Assembly (NCBI GenBank): GCA_027257055.1
Contig: JAPVLO010000073.1
Coordinates: 1,798,001-1,862,000, forward strand
DNA from: Cephalopachus bancanus
Taxonomy: Eukaryota > Chordata > Mammalia > Primates > Tarsiidae
Direction of reading: 5' to 3'
DNA: 64,000 nt
The translations under genes were made by a program, and so were the position numbers. The notes under the pieces are model-generated. The model was not told the DNA's origin. It was given only the letters and a program-made list of their open reading frames with translations, and made no database searches. This document shows, piece after piece, positions 11,830 to 24,281 of this stretch; positions within the stretch are counted from its first letter, which is position 1; the number at the start of each line of letters is the position of its first letter.

Positions 11830-12830
11830 TATATGCTGGAATTCATCCCTATCCACTTCTTGGAACTTCATGTAATAGAAGTGATCCCTTCCCTTACATA
11901 TGTATATTTAATTTCTCCCTTTCTTCTCAGTCTTTTTCCATCAACATTTGAACATGTTCGGGTATTCTACTGCTTACTTGTTCCATTACTTCCTTCTTTT
12001 CCTTTTCCATACAAGCTTGTCAAAAGAGTTGTCTACTACCCTAGCAGACACATTACTTCATGCTACGGAGATAACACAATGCAATCAATTTTATACATTT
12101 TACACCCTACTGATTTTGCTTTTGCCAAATCGCCAACGACCTCTTTGAAGTAAAATGTAACAAATATTTTTCTCCATAGTGACAAGTACTGGGCTAAGAA
12201 CTGCTCAGATCATATGTACATTTTCCTCTCTGTAGTATGTGATACTTGATCATATCCTCCCTCTGAGATGTTCTCTTGCTATGGATTTAAGAAACAACAT
12301 TACTCCACACGTTCTTCCTACGTCTGTGGTCACTTATTTTCAAGTTTCCTTTCACTGATTTATTCTGCCCTTAGCCTCCCCTCTTCTTTTTTTACTCTAC
12401 TCTCTCTTCCTTCCATAATCTCATCCTTATGATGTGAATGATCCTTCCATGCTGATCTTCCCTGAACTTTCTCCAGCCCAGATCTTGCTCCTGAGCTCAA
12501 GGTGTGTATATCTGACTGCCTACTAAATATTTTCACTTGGAGACCTACAGTTTTAGTGTGTCTAAAACTGAAATCATTCCTCCTGGCCACCTTTCCCCTA
12601 AACCAGCTACTTAATTTACAATCTCAATGCCCATTATGGCACCACCGTCTCCCCAGTTTCCCAAGCAAGAAATTCAGAAATTATCCATGACTCCTCTTTC
12701 TTCCCCACACAATACCCACCTACCGTGAAAGTAAAAACAACAAAAAACTTGCCCAGTCAGTATCCATCTTCTCCCAATTCTACCACTTAAGTCTCTCAAA
12801 TTGGACCTAGAATTCACTTGGGGTTGTTCA
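11830..12830 (+). mobile_element. L2 LINE remnant, plus orientation
   Basis: From 12372 the order is clearly L2: ttctccagcccagatcttgc, ctgagctcaaggtgtgtata, ttttcacttggagacctaca, tctaaaactgaaatcattcc. The part before it (11830-12360, gtcaaaagagttgtctacta, cgccaacgacctctttgaag) is probably L2 too but more decayed. Confidence 0.6.
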
Positions 12831-12942
12831 ACCAGGACCCACTAAATTAAACTCAGCATTTGGATGTAAGTGTTTTTCCATTACTGAAAAGAAGAAGGCA
12901 AGGCTGAAATAGGAAACTATTTAAGACAGGAGTGACTATTTC

Positions 12943-12962
12943 TCTCTCTCTCTCTCTCTCTA
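12943..12962. repeat. (CT)n microsatellite
   Basis: A short run of about ten CT units. Confidence 0.95.
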
Positions 12963-13237
12963 AAAGGGACATGTGTTGTACCCCGAAGAAGCAGTATGAA
13001 ATAATCAATGTCTCTCAGAAAAAGAGCTAAAAAATGTTCTTGCTCTGAAATCAGTGACATGTGAGAACACCAGACAGAAATATTTATTAACACATAACCC
13101 TGGTCTACCTGTGAAGGCTCTATACCTCCCACATCACAGTAGTAAAAGAATTCAGGCAAAAGATTTACAAATGAAGATGGAAGACTAACAAACATGTCTA
13201 CCCTGTCCCTCCCAAGAAATCTATTGAAATGATAAGC

Positions 13238-13464
13238 AAGCTGGGTATGAGAGGATCGCTTGAACCCAAGGGTTTGATATCAGCCGGGGCAATTTGGCAA
13301 GACCTTGCCCCTACAATAACATCTAAAAATTAGCCAGGCATGGTGGTGCACACCTGTAGTTCCAGCTACTTGGAAGGTGGAAGGCTGAGGCGAAAGGATC
13401 ACCTAAGCCTAGGAGGTTGAGGCTGCAGTACTCAAAAAATAAAAAGAAAAAAAAAAGAAAGAAA
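13238..13464 (+). mobile_element. Old Alu, 5'-truncated
   Basis: Plus orientation: gcttgaacccaagggtttga, aaaaattagccaggcatggt, tccagctacttggaaggtgg, ending in an A-rich tail. The end of the right arm is partly missing before the tail. A weak flanking repeat, gaaatgataag and gaaattataag, may be the target-site duplication. Confidence 0.85.
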
Positions 13465-13813
13465 TTATAAGTAAATGGTACCACCAAAGTAGACAAATCT
13501 ATACCTGTGATGAAAACAGCAAAAGGGGTGGTGAGAAGAATGGCTGCAGAGTCACTGAACAAGGGATTTTTAAACATTTCTCCAAGACAAACTGTTTAAG
13601 TGGGACTTGATTAAACCACAGCACAAGAAGCTGAAGAAGGTGCAGTTGTTCTTCTGAGAAGAGCCCACAAATTTGGAGCTGGCAGAGACAGAAAGTAGGA
13701 GTGGGTTGTGGGGCAGCCACCATATGTGACTCAATACCTGAGCACAGGGTAGCGGGGCAGAGGTGGCCCTTCCAGGTCTCTGAATTTAATGCAAATGAAA
13801 TAACTGCCTCTGT

Positions 13814-14065
13814 ATAATTAGAGAGGTGCTCACCACAGAAACAGATTTGTTCAAGGTAAAAAATAGCTCTTAGGGTGGGGGCTGTACATTCCTAGTCAGG
13901 TCCTTTTGTTTTGGCATTTGCTCGGATGTGCTTCCCCTTCCCCTTATTTACCCATTTATCCATTCAGTAAAAGTTAACCGAAGACCTACCTATCACATGC
14001 CGTGAAGACAAGGAAGTTCCTACTTTTGCAGAGTTTATTCTCTAGTGGAGGTGGTGAATACAGAC
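13814..14065 (+). repeat. Inverted duplication, arm 1
   Basis: The reverse complement of this segment matches 21623-21890 at an estimated 85-88% by eye. It contains both an L2 3' end and non-L2 flank (gtacattcctagtcaggtcc). Confidence 0.85.
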
Positions 14066-14130
14066 AATAACTAAGTAAATAAATGAACAAGTAATTTCAA
14101 AAGTGAAAGGACAATTAAGAAATAAGATAG

Positions 14131-14350
14131 GTCAGCCTGGGTAACACAGTGCGACCTTGTCTCTACAAAAAATCATAAAGGAAATTAGTTATGTGTGGTG
14201 GCACACACTTGTAGTCCCAGCTACTCAGGAGGCTGAGGTGGAAGGACCACCTGAGCCCAGGAGGTCAAAGCTGTGGTGAGCCGTGATTGTGCGATTGTAC
14301 TCTAGCCTGGGCAATAGAGTGAGATTCAGACCAAAAAAAAAAAAAAGACA
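14131..14350 (+). mobile_element. Old AluJ-like element, 5'-truncated
   Basis: The sequence reads gtcagcctgggtaacacagt, tcccagctactcaggaggct, tactctagcctgggcaatag and ends in an A tail. It is older in type than the neighbouring Alu at 14458. Confidence 0.9.
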
Positions 14351-14457
14351 GGAATGTGATTGAGGACGATACCGTGTGTATGTGTGCACATGAGTGTGTG
14401 TGCATAGTGTCCCTTCAGTTGGGTGTCATAAAACATCCTTTTAAAGTGATATTTCAG

Positions 14458-14752
14458 CCAGGCTCGGTGGCTCAGCCTGTAATCCTGCGCCTTTGGGAGG
14501 CTGAGGTGAGTGGATTGCCTGAGCCCGCGGGTTCGAGACCCGCCTGGGCAGCGAGACCTCATCTCTACAATAAATCAAAAAATCAGCCGGGCGTGGTAGC
14601 GCATGCCTGTAATTCCAGCTACTTGGAAGGCTGAGGCGGAAGGATCGCCGGAGCCCAGCAGGTCGAGGCGCGGTGGCCGGAAGCGGCCACTGCACTCCAG
14701 TTTGGGCGACCGAGTGAGACTCCAACTCAAAAAAAAATAAAAATAAAAAAAT
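14458..14752 (+). mobile_element. Full-length Alu (young lineage with left-arm deletion)
   Basis: The left arm has the extra C (gcgcctttggg) and the shortened gcctgggcagcgagacc. The target-site duplication aaagtgatatttcag is perfect at 14443-14457 and 14753-14767, so this is a comparatively recent insertion. Confidence 0.97.
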
Positions 14753-15024
14753 AAAGTGATATTTCAGTTGAGTATAAATGACAAGAAGGAGCCAACCAAG
14801 TGAGGATCTGGAACATGCTATTCCTGTGCAAAGGCCCTGAGGAAGGAGCAAGCAAGTTTAGCACACACAGCAAGAAGGCCAATGTGGGGACAGCCTCGTG
14901 AGTGAAAAAAATAGCAGCATGAGCTGAGTGTGGAAGAGTAGGCAGGGACAAGATATACAAGGCCTGTTGGCTGTGTAGAGTTTGCGCTATATTCTAAATG
15001 CAATGGCAAATCACTGAGGCTCTT

Positions 15025-15328
15025 TTTTTCCTTTTCTTTTTTTTTTTTTTAGATGGAGTCTCGCTCTGTTGCCCAGGGTGGAGTGCAGTGGCACACTCAT
15101 GGCTACCCAGCATCGACCTGTGGGGTTCAGGCAATCCTTCCACCTCAACCTTTCAAGTAGCTGGAACTACAGGCATACACTACCACACCTGGCTAATTTT
15201 TTGATTTATTGTAGAGATGAGGTCTTGCCAAGCTGCTCGGTTGTTCTCAAACCTGTGAGCTCAGGCAATCCCCTCACCATGGCCTTCCAAAGTGCTGGGA
15301 TTACAGGTTTGAGCCACCATGCCCAGTC
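15025..15328 (-). mobile_element. Full-length Alu, antisense
   Basis: A long T-rich end and agatggagtctcgctctgtt are followed by gtaatcc-type ends gagccaccatgcccag. The perfect duplication tcactgaggctctt flanks it (15011-15024 and 15329-15342). Confidence 0.95.
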
Positions 15329-16100
15329 TCACTGAGGCTCTTAAGCAGGAAAGTCACAAGTTCTGATCTGAGTTGTAAAAAGCAACTTGGGTTACTTTCT
15401 TCAGAATGGCTTCTAGAAGGGTAACAGTGAAAGCCTGGAGACCAAGTGCATAGTTGAGATGAACGGCAGTGGTGCCGACCAGAGCAGTGCAGTCGGAAAG
15501 AGGTGTGCAGACTGTGTGCACACATTGGCAGTAAAGCCAAGAGGGACTGGCACACTTTCACTGAATGTGGAAGGGGAGGCAAAGAAAGGAATCAAAGATG
15601 ACACCTAGGTTTTTCACTTGGGCAACTAAGTAGATGTAATGCCACTCATTGAGATAATAAAGATGCAGGTGTGGAGTAAATGATTGAAAAGTTCAACTTT
15701 TTTTATCATGTTGAGTTTGAGGCACCTATTTAGAGATTTAAATTGTAATGTCAGGCAGGCAAATGAATATACATCCAGAGCTCAACAGACAAGTTGAGGG
15801 AGATACAAAGAGGGAGTCATCACCTTACAGTCTGTATTTAGCCGGGGGCCAAATGACATGGCTGAGCAGGGAGTGTCCCAGGGAAGAATGGAGGCCCAGG
15901 CCAGGCGGAGGCTGCAGCACTCAAGCACTGAGTGGCTGCTGTAAAGAGGAGCAAGGGAAAAGACTGAGAAAGAGTGGGTGGTGAGACAGAAGAGAAGTTA
16001 CACAAGTGAGGGGCCATGATGACAAGGAAAGAGTGTTCCAGGGAGGCGAGCAACTGAAAAGAGGCTGCAATTGCAGAGGTCAGACTTGCGTTTAACTCCA

Positions 16101-17900
16101 CTTGGTCCAGAAAGTAGAAGAATTTTACAAAGCAAAAGCCCACAAAGAGAAGAGTCAAGAGAAGATGAAAGACTCCAAGAAATTCTTAGGGAAAGTAAAG
16201 CATATGGAGTATGGATTACCATGTGAGCAGAGTAGACAATGTGACCTCCTAAAATGCTCACAGAGAGATACCCGGAGAAGGACACAGAATTCCTGAGTGC
16301 TTCAGCACATGGAGGCCTGAAGCACAGGAGCCAAAGGGCAGGACTAGGTTGAGGTTGCAGCACTGAGTGTCCTTGGGAAGAATGGAGGCCCAGGTGCAGT
16401 GACTGGATCTCCCAGTTTCTCTTTCCCACGTCAGACAGTCAGGAAGCCAGCAGGTTATTCCCTACAGAAACTGCATGGAACAGACTGCAGACTCTGGGAT
16501 ATTGGGCACGGTGAGAAACTAACTGCAGCCTGGTGCTAAAAACAGAACTGTGGTGACAGTCTGGATCTTGAATGACACAGCTCCCTTCTCCCAATCTGCT
16601 ACCAGAATCAATGGTAGCCAGGTGTATACCCTCCAAGCAGAAGACTTGATAATCCTTCCATGGAGAAAATAAAACCACTACAGAGAAAAAGACCTGCCTA
16701 CTAATAACTGGGGGTAGGAGGTAGGTGGTTAAAATATAAGCTAGTTGCCTGGGCATCCAAAAGGAAAGCTCACCAGTAATCAGTCCTGGGTATACACATA
16801 GAGTCTCTAAAAGCTTTCTGGTGTATTGGTTTTAAGTATTAACATTTAGCCGAGGATCACCAAACATCAGAGGCAAGTTCTCTCAATTAAAAAAAAAAAA
16901 AAGAAAGAAAGAAACAGACACAGACACAATAAAAGAAGCTGAATTCAGCTTAAAGGAAAACAAACAAATTAGAATAAAATGCCAGCGGACTAAAAAAAAA
17001 ATGCCTCTGAGAATAAAAAAGTAGAACAAGGATAGTCAAGGTGATAAAATGAAATACTTGCACACAGCAAAATTGGAGGGTGAGGTCATTTCTACAAACT
17101 TAAATGCAAGAGGAGTCCATCAGAGCAGGAGCAGACAGCATCACTCCAACTAGAACTTGAGAAAGGCTGCTCCTGACCCTCCAGGGAACAGCAAAGAAGT
17201 CATGAGTCAGAGTGGGAAATGGGACAGAGATACATTAAGCTGCAAGGAGATACCCACAGGACACAGAATTCCCACCTGACTTTAGGAGATGGGTGTCTGG
17301 GGTAGGAAGAGGGTGGTAACTGCTTTTACTCTGTCTAGGCAGTAAAAATTTTACTGGTGGGAGAGTACAGCAAGATACCCTACAACAGCATTTAAAGCGC
17401 TCAGTGGGAGGTCTCTGAAAGTAGCCCTGTGCCCCTGAGGATGCATGAGTCACAAAGGTAGTTTCCTTAGGAGAGGGGAAGGCTATCAGGGTATCTGCTT
17501 TTAATGAGCAGGAGAGACAACTGTCCAGAAGGAAGGATATAATCAATGCTTTTGCATTGATTATTAAAAAGAAAAACCCAGGAGGCCCAACCCATTGGCC
17601 TCCCTGGTCATCACAAACATTTATGGTTTCTGTTCCTGTTGAACTGGGTCAACCAATATGTTCCTTTCCAGTGATCACTTCTGTTTACTCTAGAGGTCAA
17701 CAACTCCACTGGCTCCTGGCCACAGAAGTAGCCCTGCCAGGCCAGCAGACACTCAGACATCAATGCTCCCTGCATATCTCACAGGAGAAAAAGCTGCTCA
17801 CCATAACCCTGGGTGCTGTGTGAGCATGGGGAGGTGGGCCAGCCAGCACATGCTAAGGTAATTGTATCATTTGGGAAGAATACAGATATTGAGATATTGA
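16101..17900. other. Intronic, purine-rich, no gene
   Basis: No exon or RNA gene is visible. A phrase gggaagaatggaggcccagg at 15880-15900 recurs near 16375. The open frames in this stretch show no family resemblance and no splice context. Confidence 0.4.
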
Positions 17901-19935
17901 TAAGCTTAATAACCGATCAATAAACATAAATATAAGTCTGAATCTTAGTACGTTGGCTAAGCACTCCAGGACTAAAAAATAAGCAACTATTATCACTGAA
18001 AATAATTTTAAAAATCAGAAAAATAAAACAGAATTTTAAAATGTTGGACCAGTGGAAGATTTTTCCATGGAAGAGATTAAAGGAAGAGGGAAAGAAAAGC
18101 ATGACACACAAAACACAAAAGCCAGGAAAAAAAAAGTTACGTTCAACAGAATAATAATGATAATAAACACAAATGGGGTAAGCATACCAACCCAAAGTAC
18201 AAAATCCTCGGATTTGACTAGAGACAATATTCAGCAAAAATTGTACAGATCTAAATAATCCATTAAATAGTTACAGAAAGCTTGATTATAAAATAAAGAA
18301 AAAAACACACCAAGTAAATATAAATTCAAATAAGCTACAGCCTATATAAAATCGAGGAAGATAAATATAAGGAATATTATATACTCTAAATGATACTATA
18401 TCAATAAGACAGAATAATCATCAATACAGATACATCTAACATTATAACCTCAATATATATAAAGCAACAAGTAACATAGAAAAAAGATTAATAAACAATT
18501 GGAGGTGAATATTCTATCATATCCTACTTAGAAACTGACAGAGCAAAGAGACAAAATAAACTGATACAGAAGATTTGAATAACATGGTTAATAATCTCAA
18601 ACTAGTTAATACACATAGACCTTTACACCCAACAGGGATTACATTCTTTTCAAACACAGAACAGTTATGAAAATTGATCATATGGTAGGCCTTGGGGGAA
18701 GCCTTTGTAAATTTACCCCATCAATATCATACGATGTATGTTCTCTAAGCATAATGTAAAAAAAAAAAAACTATCAGTCAAACAAGGGGATAAAACATAA
18801 TATATGGGATAAGATGAAATCATAAAGGCATTTTTAAAAATGCTTAGAATTGCCCGGCACAGTGGTTCAAGCCTGTAATCCCAGTACTTTGGGAGATGGA
18901 GGCGAGAGGATTGCCTGAGCCAAGGGGTTCGAGACCAGCCTGGTACTTGAAGGCTGAGACAGAAGGATTGCCTGAGACCAGCAGGTCAAGGCTGTGGTAG
19001 CCATGAACATTCCATTGCACTCCAGCCTGGGCAACAGTGAGACTCTGACTCAAAAAAAAAAAAAAGAATGCTTAGAATCAAATGGAACTAGGTGTCAACT
19101 TAAACTGGTAAACAGCAACAAACACAGAGGTTGGAAGGAGAGAAGGATGAGGAGGAGAAGAAACACAATAACACTGCTATGGAAAAAAAAAAACCCAGAT
19201 TATAAGAAAAAGCTGAGAAAATAAATAAGACCAAATCCTAATTCTTTTCAAAAGATTAACAGAATAGACAACCTCATTCAAGACTAATCAGGGAAAATAA
19301 ACAAAAAAGAGGCAAATAAAATACAAAATGAAAAGAAAGAAAAAAACTACATAGTACTTTAAAATTATAAAATAACATCATGAAAAGTTATATGTACTAT
19401 ATATAGATATGTATATTACACATATAAATGCATATATAAAATATGTATATTACACAAATATATTTCTATATAAATATATACAATATGTGCATTACATATA
19501 TATAGTAGTTAAAGTAGTACTGAAATATATGGACAGTCATGTATCGCTGGTGAGAATTTAACCAATCACAGGCAGCTATTCTGCACAGTGAATTGGTAGG
19601 ACACATTGAGATCAAGCAGGTATGCAGCATCCTAATATCCAACATTCCCACTCCTAGATATGCCCCCTAGGGAATGCTTCTCACATGTCTGTAAGGATGT
19701 TCACTGCAGCACTGTTGGAATAATGGGAAGCTGGAAGTAACCTGGGAGTCCTTTACTAGATGAAAGTTTGAGTAAAACAGAGTAAAAGAAAAATATGGAA
19801 TATGATATAGCAATCAGAAACTACCAACTACACATGAGAAGTACATAGAGCAAAAATGGATAGACCTGTAAAATAGTGTTGGGAGAAAAAAAGGTGAGAA
19901 AGAAGATTCATACATTAAGCACACACATGCCACTA
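17900..19935 (+). mobile_element. Old L1 (L1M/HAL1-type) remnant, plus orientation
   Basis: Recognisable L1 ORF2 text includes aattgatcatatggtaggcc, gatgtatgttctctaagcat, aaaagattaacagaatagac and, near the 3' end, gcagcactgttggaataatg. The start before 18480 is uncertain. An Alu at 18851-19065 and an AT-rich stretch at 19380-19510 interrupt it. It is heavily decayed. Confidence 0.65.
18851..19065 (+). mobile_element. Alu with internal deletion
   Basis: The left arm stops at gagaccagcctgg and continues directly at tacttgaaggctgag of the right arm, so the middle A-rich linker region is missing. The duplication aatgcttagaat flanks it (18839-18850 and about 19066-19077). Confidence 0.93.
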
Positions 19936-20214
19936 CATTCTATATTTTGCAAGATTGTTATAGTCATGGTTTCTCTGAAATCAATTAGGTTTTCTCTTGC
20001 TGGCATTATAAGAACAGTGGTACTATAATGGGAGTTCCTTACAACTGTATTTTAGAAAGGATTTAATCAAATCCCCCAAAATGACACATTACTTTCCTTC
20101 TATATAATGGCTTCCTCACATCAACAGAGCAAAAATGTGTTATGGGCCACAAAAAGATCAAGAAGTCACGATTTAAGATAAAAATGAATAGGTGCTCTCT
20201 CAAATATAACATGT

Positions 20215-21115
20215 TCAAACTGAACTCTTAAAATCTTCTCAAAAACCCTGATTCACACCCAGGATTCCACATCTTAGTTGACAGGAACTCTTTCTCTTTC
20301 AAGGCAAATCCTTAGACTCATCTTTGACTTCTGTCTTTATCTTACATTGCACGTGTATATCTGATTGATCAGCAAATTCTGTTGGTGCTGTTTTCAAAAT
20401 GTGTCTAGAATCTGATCGCTTCACACCACTCCTCTGCTACCACTCTGGCTTCAGCCACCACTGCCTCTCACCAAGGTTAATACCAGAGCCTTCTAACTGA
20501 CCTGGTTGCTTCTCCCTTGCCACATAACAGCCTGTAAAAAAGTAGGAGGTCATGTCACTTATTGGCTCACAACCTTGCAAAGCTCCCCATTCAGCCAGAA
20601 TGAGGGCTGAAGTCCTCACTATGATCCACAAACCCTACATGATCTCTGTTCCCTCCCTTCTCTCCTCTGGGCTTACTTTGTTTCACTCACTCAGGACTTC
20701 TTTGCCACTACCCAAACACTCCAGGCACACTGCTGCCTCAAGGACTTTGAACATATATCACATAACTAAGTTCTGCACCTCTTCAGTCTTTGGTAAAATG
20801 TCCCTTTCTGGGTCACATAAACCTGATCATCCCATTTACAAATGTGACTTCCTGGCCCTCCATTAACTGCCCACTGGCTTCCCCAGTCCTCCTTGTCCTG
20901 CTCTACTGCATCTTTTTTCCCCACTGCATTTATGAATTTCTAAAATACTATAAAAATACACAATTATGCTTATTATTTTTTGTCTCTCCTCCCTAGTAGA
21001 GTGTAAGCTGTGTAAGGGCAGGGGTCTTTATTTTGTTCACTGATTTTATCAATCACCTAGAACAGGGACTGACATGAAGCGGAGGTTCAATCTATTTTTA
21101 CTGGATGGATGTATG
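20215..21115 (+). mobile_element. Long L2 3' end, plus orientation
   Basis: This is the best preserved L2 in the window: caaactgaactcttaaaatc, gatctctgttccctcccttc, aacactccaggcacactgct, agtgtaagctgtgtaagggc and acctagaacagggactgaca follow in the family order. It ends in a GGAT-rich repeat. Confidence 0.88.
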
Positions 21116-21162
21116 TATGGATGGACGTATGGATGGATGGATGGATGGATGGTGGATGGTTT
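21098..21162 (+). repeat. (GGAT)n microsatellite
   Basis: Imperfect ggat/ggac/gtat units with a perfect core of ggatggatggatggatggat, growing out of the L2 tail. Confidence 0.95.
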
Positions 21163-21622
21163 AGGGCAATGTAGGTATGCAGCAAGACCAAATCAGGACT
21201 CAAGGGTTAAAAGAGTGAAAATGTGGAACCACAAACAGTGGTTCTGACTGGAGCCAGTGAATGCAACTAGGATGGAGTTCTGGAAAGGTGAAATATGGAA
21301 GAGTGAGAATCCAAGGAGAGAACTGGTTGTAGATACAGTTGGAAAACAGAAGCCAAAGACCAATACCTGAAAAAGCAGACAAAAAACAGGAGTCAGGGAG
21401 AAAAGCTAAATCACTCAGCTGGCAGCATCTAGCCAGACAGACAAATGGAAAGCTCTCCTTGGCAGCACATACTACTCAACACATTGAAAAATGAGCGTCC
21501 AGCATGGGAAAAATCCTAACTGTGGCAACTCAGGTTATCAGTTATTAATGACAATACCTAAAAGCAAGTAAAATAACACCATTTCTAGCTAAAACTCTTA
21601 CCACATCAGAGATTGTTCACAG

Positions 21623-21890
21623 GTCTGTATTCACCACCTCCACTAGAGAATAAACTCTGCAAGAGTAGGAACTTCCTCGTCTTCATGGCACATGATAGAC
21701 AGATCCTCAGTTAACTTTTGTTGAATGAATAGATGGATAGGTAAATGCCTGGAGGGGGAGGGAAGGTGAGCACATCCCAGCAAATGCCAAAACAAGAGGA
21801 CCTGACTAGGAATGTACAGCTCCCACCCTAAGAGTTCTTTTTCACTCTGAACAAATCTTCCGTTTCTGTAGGGAGCACCTCTCTAATTAT
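21623..21890 (-). repeat. Inverted duplication, arm 2
   Basis: The reverse-complement partner of 13814-14065. Shared text includes cacctccactagagaataaa, cagcaaatgccaaaacaa and acctgactaggaatgtacag. Similarity ends sharply at ctctaattat. Confidence 0.85.
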
Positions 21891-24150
21891 AACGGATGTT
21901 TCAGCATTACTGATGCAGTTACCATGAGGTCAATCAACAATGGATACATCTATTATTCGCTCTCATTAATTAAATATTTTTCCTTTCTCCATGACACACT
22001 AATTGTCACTAATTACTGAATAAGTAAACTTAATAATATCAGGCAAATCCAAAAGAGCAAATCATGATCAAAAAGAAGGTTGGGATGATATAAAGAACTC
22101 TGAAGATCAGTGCATGTTCGAACTAAAGATAAACTACTTTGTCTACTACAACTACTTTGAAGACTCACTTTTTCTTCATTTGTAAGTCCAGCAAAAATAG
22201 AATCTAGAAACATGCTAGAAACACTTGAAGGAATTAACATATTTCACTGTATACTGTCTTTAGTTCAATTATACATCTCTTAAAGGCTTTGAAAGTATCT
22301 GTGTTCAGGTGATACTTGGTTGCCTAAGGGTATTGAAAGCATTCTTCCCACCCCCCTCCTCATATAATGGTACTATACTTCCTTCAACAACCAAGCTTAA
22401 GGACTTCTAAGTCAATTCACCAACCAAGTTACCCATAATAACCCATGACAATTTTAAGAAAAAAATAAGAAACACTGCATTCAAGGGAAATAATGTGACC
22501 TGTAGAATGGAAAGGCAGAGAAGGAAAGAACTAGAAAATTTAAGAATGAGGAAAAGGGAAGATAAAAGACAATATAATTGAACCTCAAAATATTCACTTA
22601 GCATTTTTTTCACAAAAAGATCTTTGCACTAAAAGCAGAATTTGTGTTGCAAAATATTCCCTAAAATATGTTTTACAAACAGTTGAGGAAGGGCCAAATC
22701 GTTCTTTATTTATAAATGACTGACTTCATAAAGATTGTCCCTAATGAACATAAGTGGGCAGAAATGCAAATCAACAGAACTCAGTGTTCCACAGGTTTTG
22801 ATGAGTCTCAGAGATGTATATTCTCTAAAGTATGCTTCCATTCGACATGCTCCTCTTCACAAATCATTTAAAGGGCATCCTCATATCATTAATCCTAACA
22901 AACTCATTCCCAAAGGTCAATGCTCACTCCCCAGGACACCTTTAATGACCTACAAATGGTATATAATAAACATCCATAATAAATTCCTAAGTAGAATGCA
23001 TGTTAATTTACATTATTTAAAAATAAATATTATCAATTTTAAGGAAGGCAGAAAACCAGAACTAAACCAGTTACAAAGTGGTGGCATAATCAACAAGAAG
23101 CTGGAACTCAAAGGTCACAGGTGTCGACTCAAAGCATTAATGGGAATTTGAAAACCAAAGCTCTAATTTACCACTTCAAATATTTTATTGGCTGCCTCTG
23201 TCTACAGGATGCTGCTCTGTGTGCTGGGAAGAACACATAAGAAAAGCAGGTATCAGCATTCAAGAAGCCCAAACTCTAGAGAGCTTCAGTTACCCTTTTT
23301 GCATGCCTTTAAAATTTGGCTCGAAAAACCCATCTCTCTCTGTTCATCCAGTCCTAAGCTCCCCTTAATAAAAGGATCACAAGAATAAGTGTTTTGAGAT
23401 TAAAAACTGAGAATAGGGATAAAATAGGTGGAAAAAAAGTGTCACTATATTATCTCAAAACCAGTATGAATGAGGGAGCCCCCACAGAAGGTGCTCAGAA
23501 ATAGAGCATTCCTATGAAGGCTTAATTCTCTCATGGAACCTTGGTTAAAATACAAATCAACTCTGCTCAAAATTCTTAATGATTGGGTATGTATTTGTAT
23601 GGGCTAAGAAAAGAGGTTAGAATGACATATGCCAAACTGCACGTGTTGATGACCTCAGTGGAATAGGACTGAAGCAGTGGAGGGGATATTACAACCTCCT
23701 TACTTTTGACTAGCCACAATGAGCATAAACCACTTTTGTAATTTAAGCGTACATCCATGGTACATGTGAATTAAATGAGACAGTATATGTCAATTTCTTA
23801 GCAGAATGTATGGCACATAGTAATACTCACTATTTAAGTTTTGATAACAAAAACTAAAAGCCCTCTAGTTCTCAGCTGGGAATCCTGGAGAAGTTGATGA
23901 AAATGCAGGAAGGATACAAGCCAAGGAAGTGGTAACTGCAGCTCTCTCTGATTATTTCTTATAAAGAGCCAAGAGTAAGAACACAAAGGAAGAGTCAGCA
24001 GTTGTAATCTTTACAGGCAAGGCACAGAACGAATTTAATGTGGTCAAAGGCATATGAAAGGTGTTTTTGGCTGACCTGAAATAGCAGTGAAATTTAGAAA
24101 AAATGAAAGTGTATACAGAGTATCTCTATTTTGCTTTTATTCATGATTTG
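21891..24150. other. Intronic sequence, no gene
   Basis: No named repeat or exon recognised. A 138-codon open frame at 22735-23151 has no coding character or family match that I can see, and I do not call it. Confidence 0.4.
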
Positions 24151-24151
24151 G

Positions 24152-24240
24152 TGTTGTGGGTTGAATTGCATCGTCCAGAAAGATATGTTGAAATCCTAAC
24201 CCTCAATACCTGTAAATATAACCTTATTGGAAATAGTGTT
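24152..24240 (+). mobile_element. MLT1-like LTR 5' fragment
   Basis: The text gtgttgtgggttgaattgca, tgttgaaatcctaaccctca and ataaccttattggaaatag resembles the start of MaLR-type LTRs. It is short and its subfamily is uncertain. Confidence 0.55.
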
Positions 24241-24281
24241 TCTGCAGAATAAGCAAAATGAAGTCAAAAGTGCAAAGTACT

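Larger units (their letters stand above)
13960..16100 (-). mobile_element. L2 LINE remnant, minus orientation, split by three Alus
   Basis: Antisense L2 text is recognisable along the stretch: gtttattctctagtggaggt, caaaggccctgaggaaggag, tgaggctcttaagcaggaaa, gatgacacctaggtttttca and catgttgagtttgaggcacc. Alus at 14131-14350, 14458-14752 and 15025-15328 interrupt it. Confidence 0.75.

Noticed and set aside
14441..14851. 136-codon minus-strand frame with SLPSSWNYRHALPRPADFLI
   Set aside because: This is the usual translation of an antisense Alu, not a gene. The same applies to frames at 9850, 24227, 59089 and 63612.
15998..16429. 143-codon open frame on the minus strand, the longest in the window
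   Set aside because: Lies over the antisense L2 end and purine-rich intron; translation is low-complexity Ser/Leu-rich with no domain.
22735..23151. 138-codon open frame on the plus strand
   Set aside because: No family resemblance, no splice or promoter context, AT-rich composition typical of intron. Treated as chance.
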